Source: Clostridiaceae bacterium UBA6085
GTDB lineage: Bacteria; Bacillota; Clostridia; Clostridiales; Clostridiaceae
Assembly (NCBI GenBank): GCA_002428605.1
Contig: DIXH01000100.1
Location: forward strand, 1 to 7,644
Direction of reading: 5' to 3'
Length of the DNA: 7,644 nucleotides
The notes below the pieces were generated by a model, which worked only from the letters and a program-made list of their open reading frames with translations, was not told the origin of the DNA and ran no database searches. Shown here piece after piece: positions 7,188 through 7,644 of this stretch; positions within the stretch are counted from its first letter, which is position 1, and the number at the start of each line of letters is the position of its first letter. The position numbers and the translations under genes are program-made.

Positions 7188-7568
7188 ATGCCAACTATTA
7201 ACCAGCTAGTAAGGAAGGGCAGAGAGACAGCAGTCTATAAGACTAATTCTCCAGCTCTAAAGGAGTCCCCTCAGAAAAGAGGAGTCTGCACAGTAGTCAA
7301 GACTACTACTCCAAAGAAGCCAAACTCAGCGCTCAGAAAGATCGCCAGGGTAAGACTTGTTAACGGATATGAGGTAACAGCCTATATCGGTGGAGTAGGA
7401 CACAACCTTCAGGAGCACAGCGTTGTTCTCATAAGGGGTGGAAGAGTCAAGGACCTTCCTGGTGTAAGGTACCACATTGTCAGAGGAGCACTCGACAGCG
7501 CAGGTGTCAGCAACAGACTGCAGTCAAGGTCCAAGTGTGGTGCTAAGAGGCCTAAGGTCGAGAAGTAG
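7188..7568 (+). CDS. rpsL: 30S ribosomal protein S12, complete
   Basis: S12 sits at the decoding centre of the small ribosomal subunit and contacts 16S helices 18, 27 and 44, where it helps control accuracy. The 126-residue product starts MPTINQLVRKGR and contains PQKRGVCT (28-35), TTTPKKPNSALRK (39-51), GHNLQEHSVVLIRGGRVKDLPGVRYH (71-96) and VRGALD (98-103). K43, K88 and P91, the classic streptomycin-resistance positions, have their sensitive identities, and D89 is the residue that RimO modifies in E. coli. Its length matches the short S12 form; B. subtilis S12 has about a dozen extra residues near residue 25. The conserved C-terminal RSKYG reads RSKCG here (C117, codon TGT at 7536). The gene has its own promoter and leader and is expected to head the str operon (rpsG, fusA, tuf), which lies beyond the window. 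The stop is TAG. Confidence 0.99.
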   Translation: MPTINQLVRKGRETAVYKTNSPALKESPQKRGVCTVVKTTTPKKPNSALRKIARVRLVNGYEVTAYIGGVGHNLQEHSVVLIRGGRVKDLPGVRYHIVRGALDSAGVSNRLQSRSKCGAKRPKVEK

Positions 7569-7644
7569 CATCAATCAGTGCTGTGTTTTTATGAATCAGA
7601 TGGGAAAGATTTTTCATTCAGATATATATAAAAATAGAGCGCTT
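7569..7644. other. AT-rich sequence after rpsL; no supported gene
   Basis: These 76 nt to the window end are AT-rich and hold no recognisable rpsG start (S7 usually begins MPRRG or similar) and no GGAGG site. An ATG at 7591 opens a frame to the window edge (18 codons, MNQMGKIFHSDIYKNRAL) but lacks a ribosome binding site. A weak stem AGCA/TGCT (7567-7570 with 7579-7582) precedes five Ts at 7586-7590 and is too poor to call a terminator. Confidence 0.5.

Noticed and set aside
7564..7590. Terminator after rpsL (AGCA/TGCT stem plus five Ts)
   Set aside because: There are only four Watson-Crick pairs plus two G-U, an 8-nt loop and three further bases before the Ts: too weak to call.
7611..7644. 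Promoter near the window end (TTTTCA with TATATA/TATAAA)
   Set aside because: No -35/-10 pair has acceptable spacing; the TATA-like bases are explained by high AT content.
1..7644. CRISPR array, mobile element, tRNA or rRNA gene, defence system
   Set aside because: No repeat arrays, transposase motifs, insertion ends or RNA gene sequences were seen; the genes form a conserved housekeeping block.

Overview
The window is an ordinary stretch of bacterial core chromosome, all on the + strand: the 3' part of rpoB (RNA polymerase beta), complete rpoC (beta'), a 180-nt intergenic region, and complete rpsL (ribosomal protein S12). The organism looks like a Gram-positive Firmicute of the Clostridia type. 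RpoB has the QTNPLSELTHKRRL form of the rifampicin region, RpoC lacks the large insertion that Escherichia coli carries in the trigger loop, and S12 is a short 126-residue form. Shine-Dalgarno sites are strong GGAGG types, and arginine is coded mostly by AGA/AGG. Base composition is moderate, so this is not an extremely AT-rich Clostridium. I cannot name a genus.

Layout: rpoB is already open at base 1, with roughly the first 78 codons missing, and ends with TAA at 3441-3443. rpoC starts 21 nt later at an ATG (3465) behind a strong ribosome binding site, so the two are almost certainly co-transcribed and give the two large subunits in matched amounts. rpoC ends with TAG at 7005-7007. The L7Ae-like gene (ybxF/rplGB) that separates rpoC from rpsL in Bacillus subtilis is absent. 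The gap instead holds a near-consensus SigA promoter (TTGACA, 17 nt, TAAAAT, with an extended -10 TG) and a leader of about 135 nt before rpsL. The window ends 76 nt after rpsL without reaching rpsG, the usual next gene of the str operon.

The two polymerase genes and S12 are conventional, and the rifampicin- and streptomycin-contact residues have the usual sensitive-type identities. The part worth attention is 7007-7187. It contains an 18-bp palindrome overlapping the -35 box, a perfectly spaced promoter, and a leader that can fold into several hairpins, one of 12 bp. Its 5' end can pair with bases just before the rpsL Shine-Dalgarno. This layout suggests a cis-acting control element for S12 or the str operon. 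The fold, ligand and mechanism are inference from hand pairing only.
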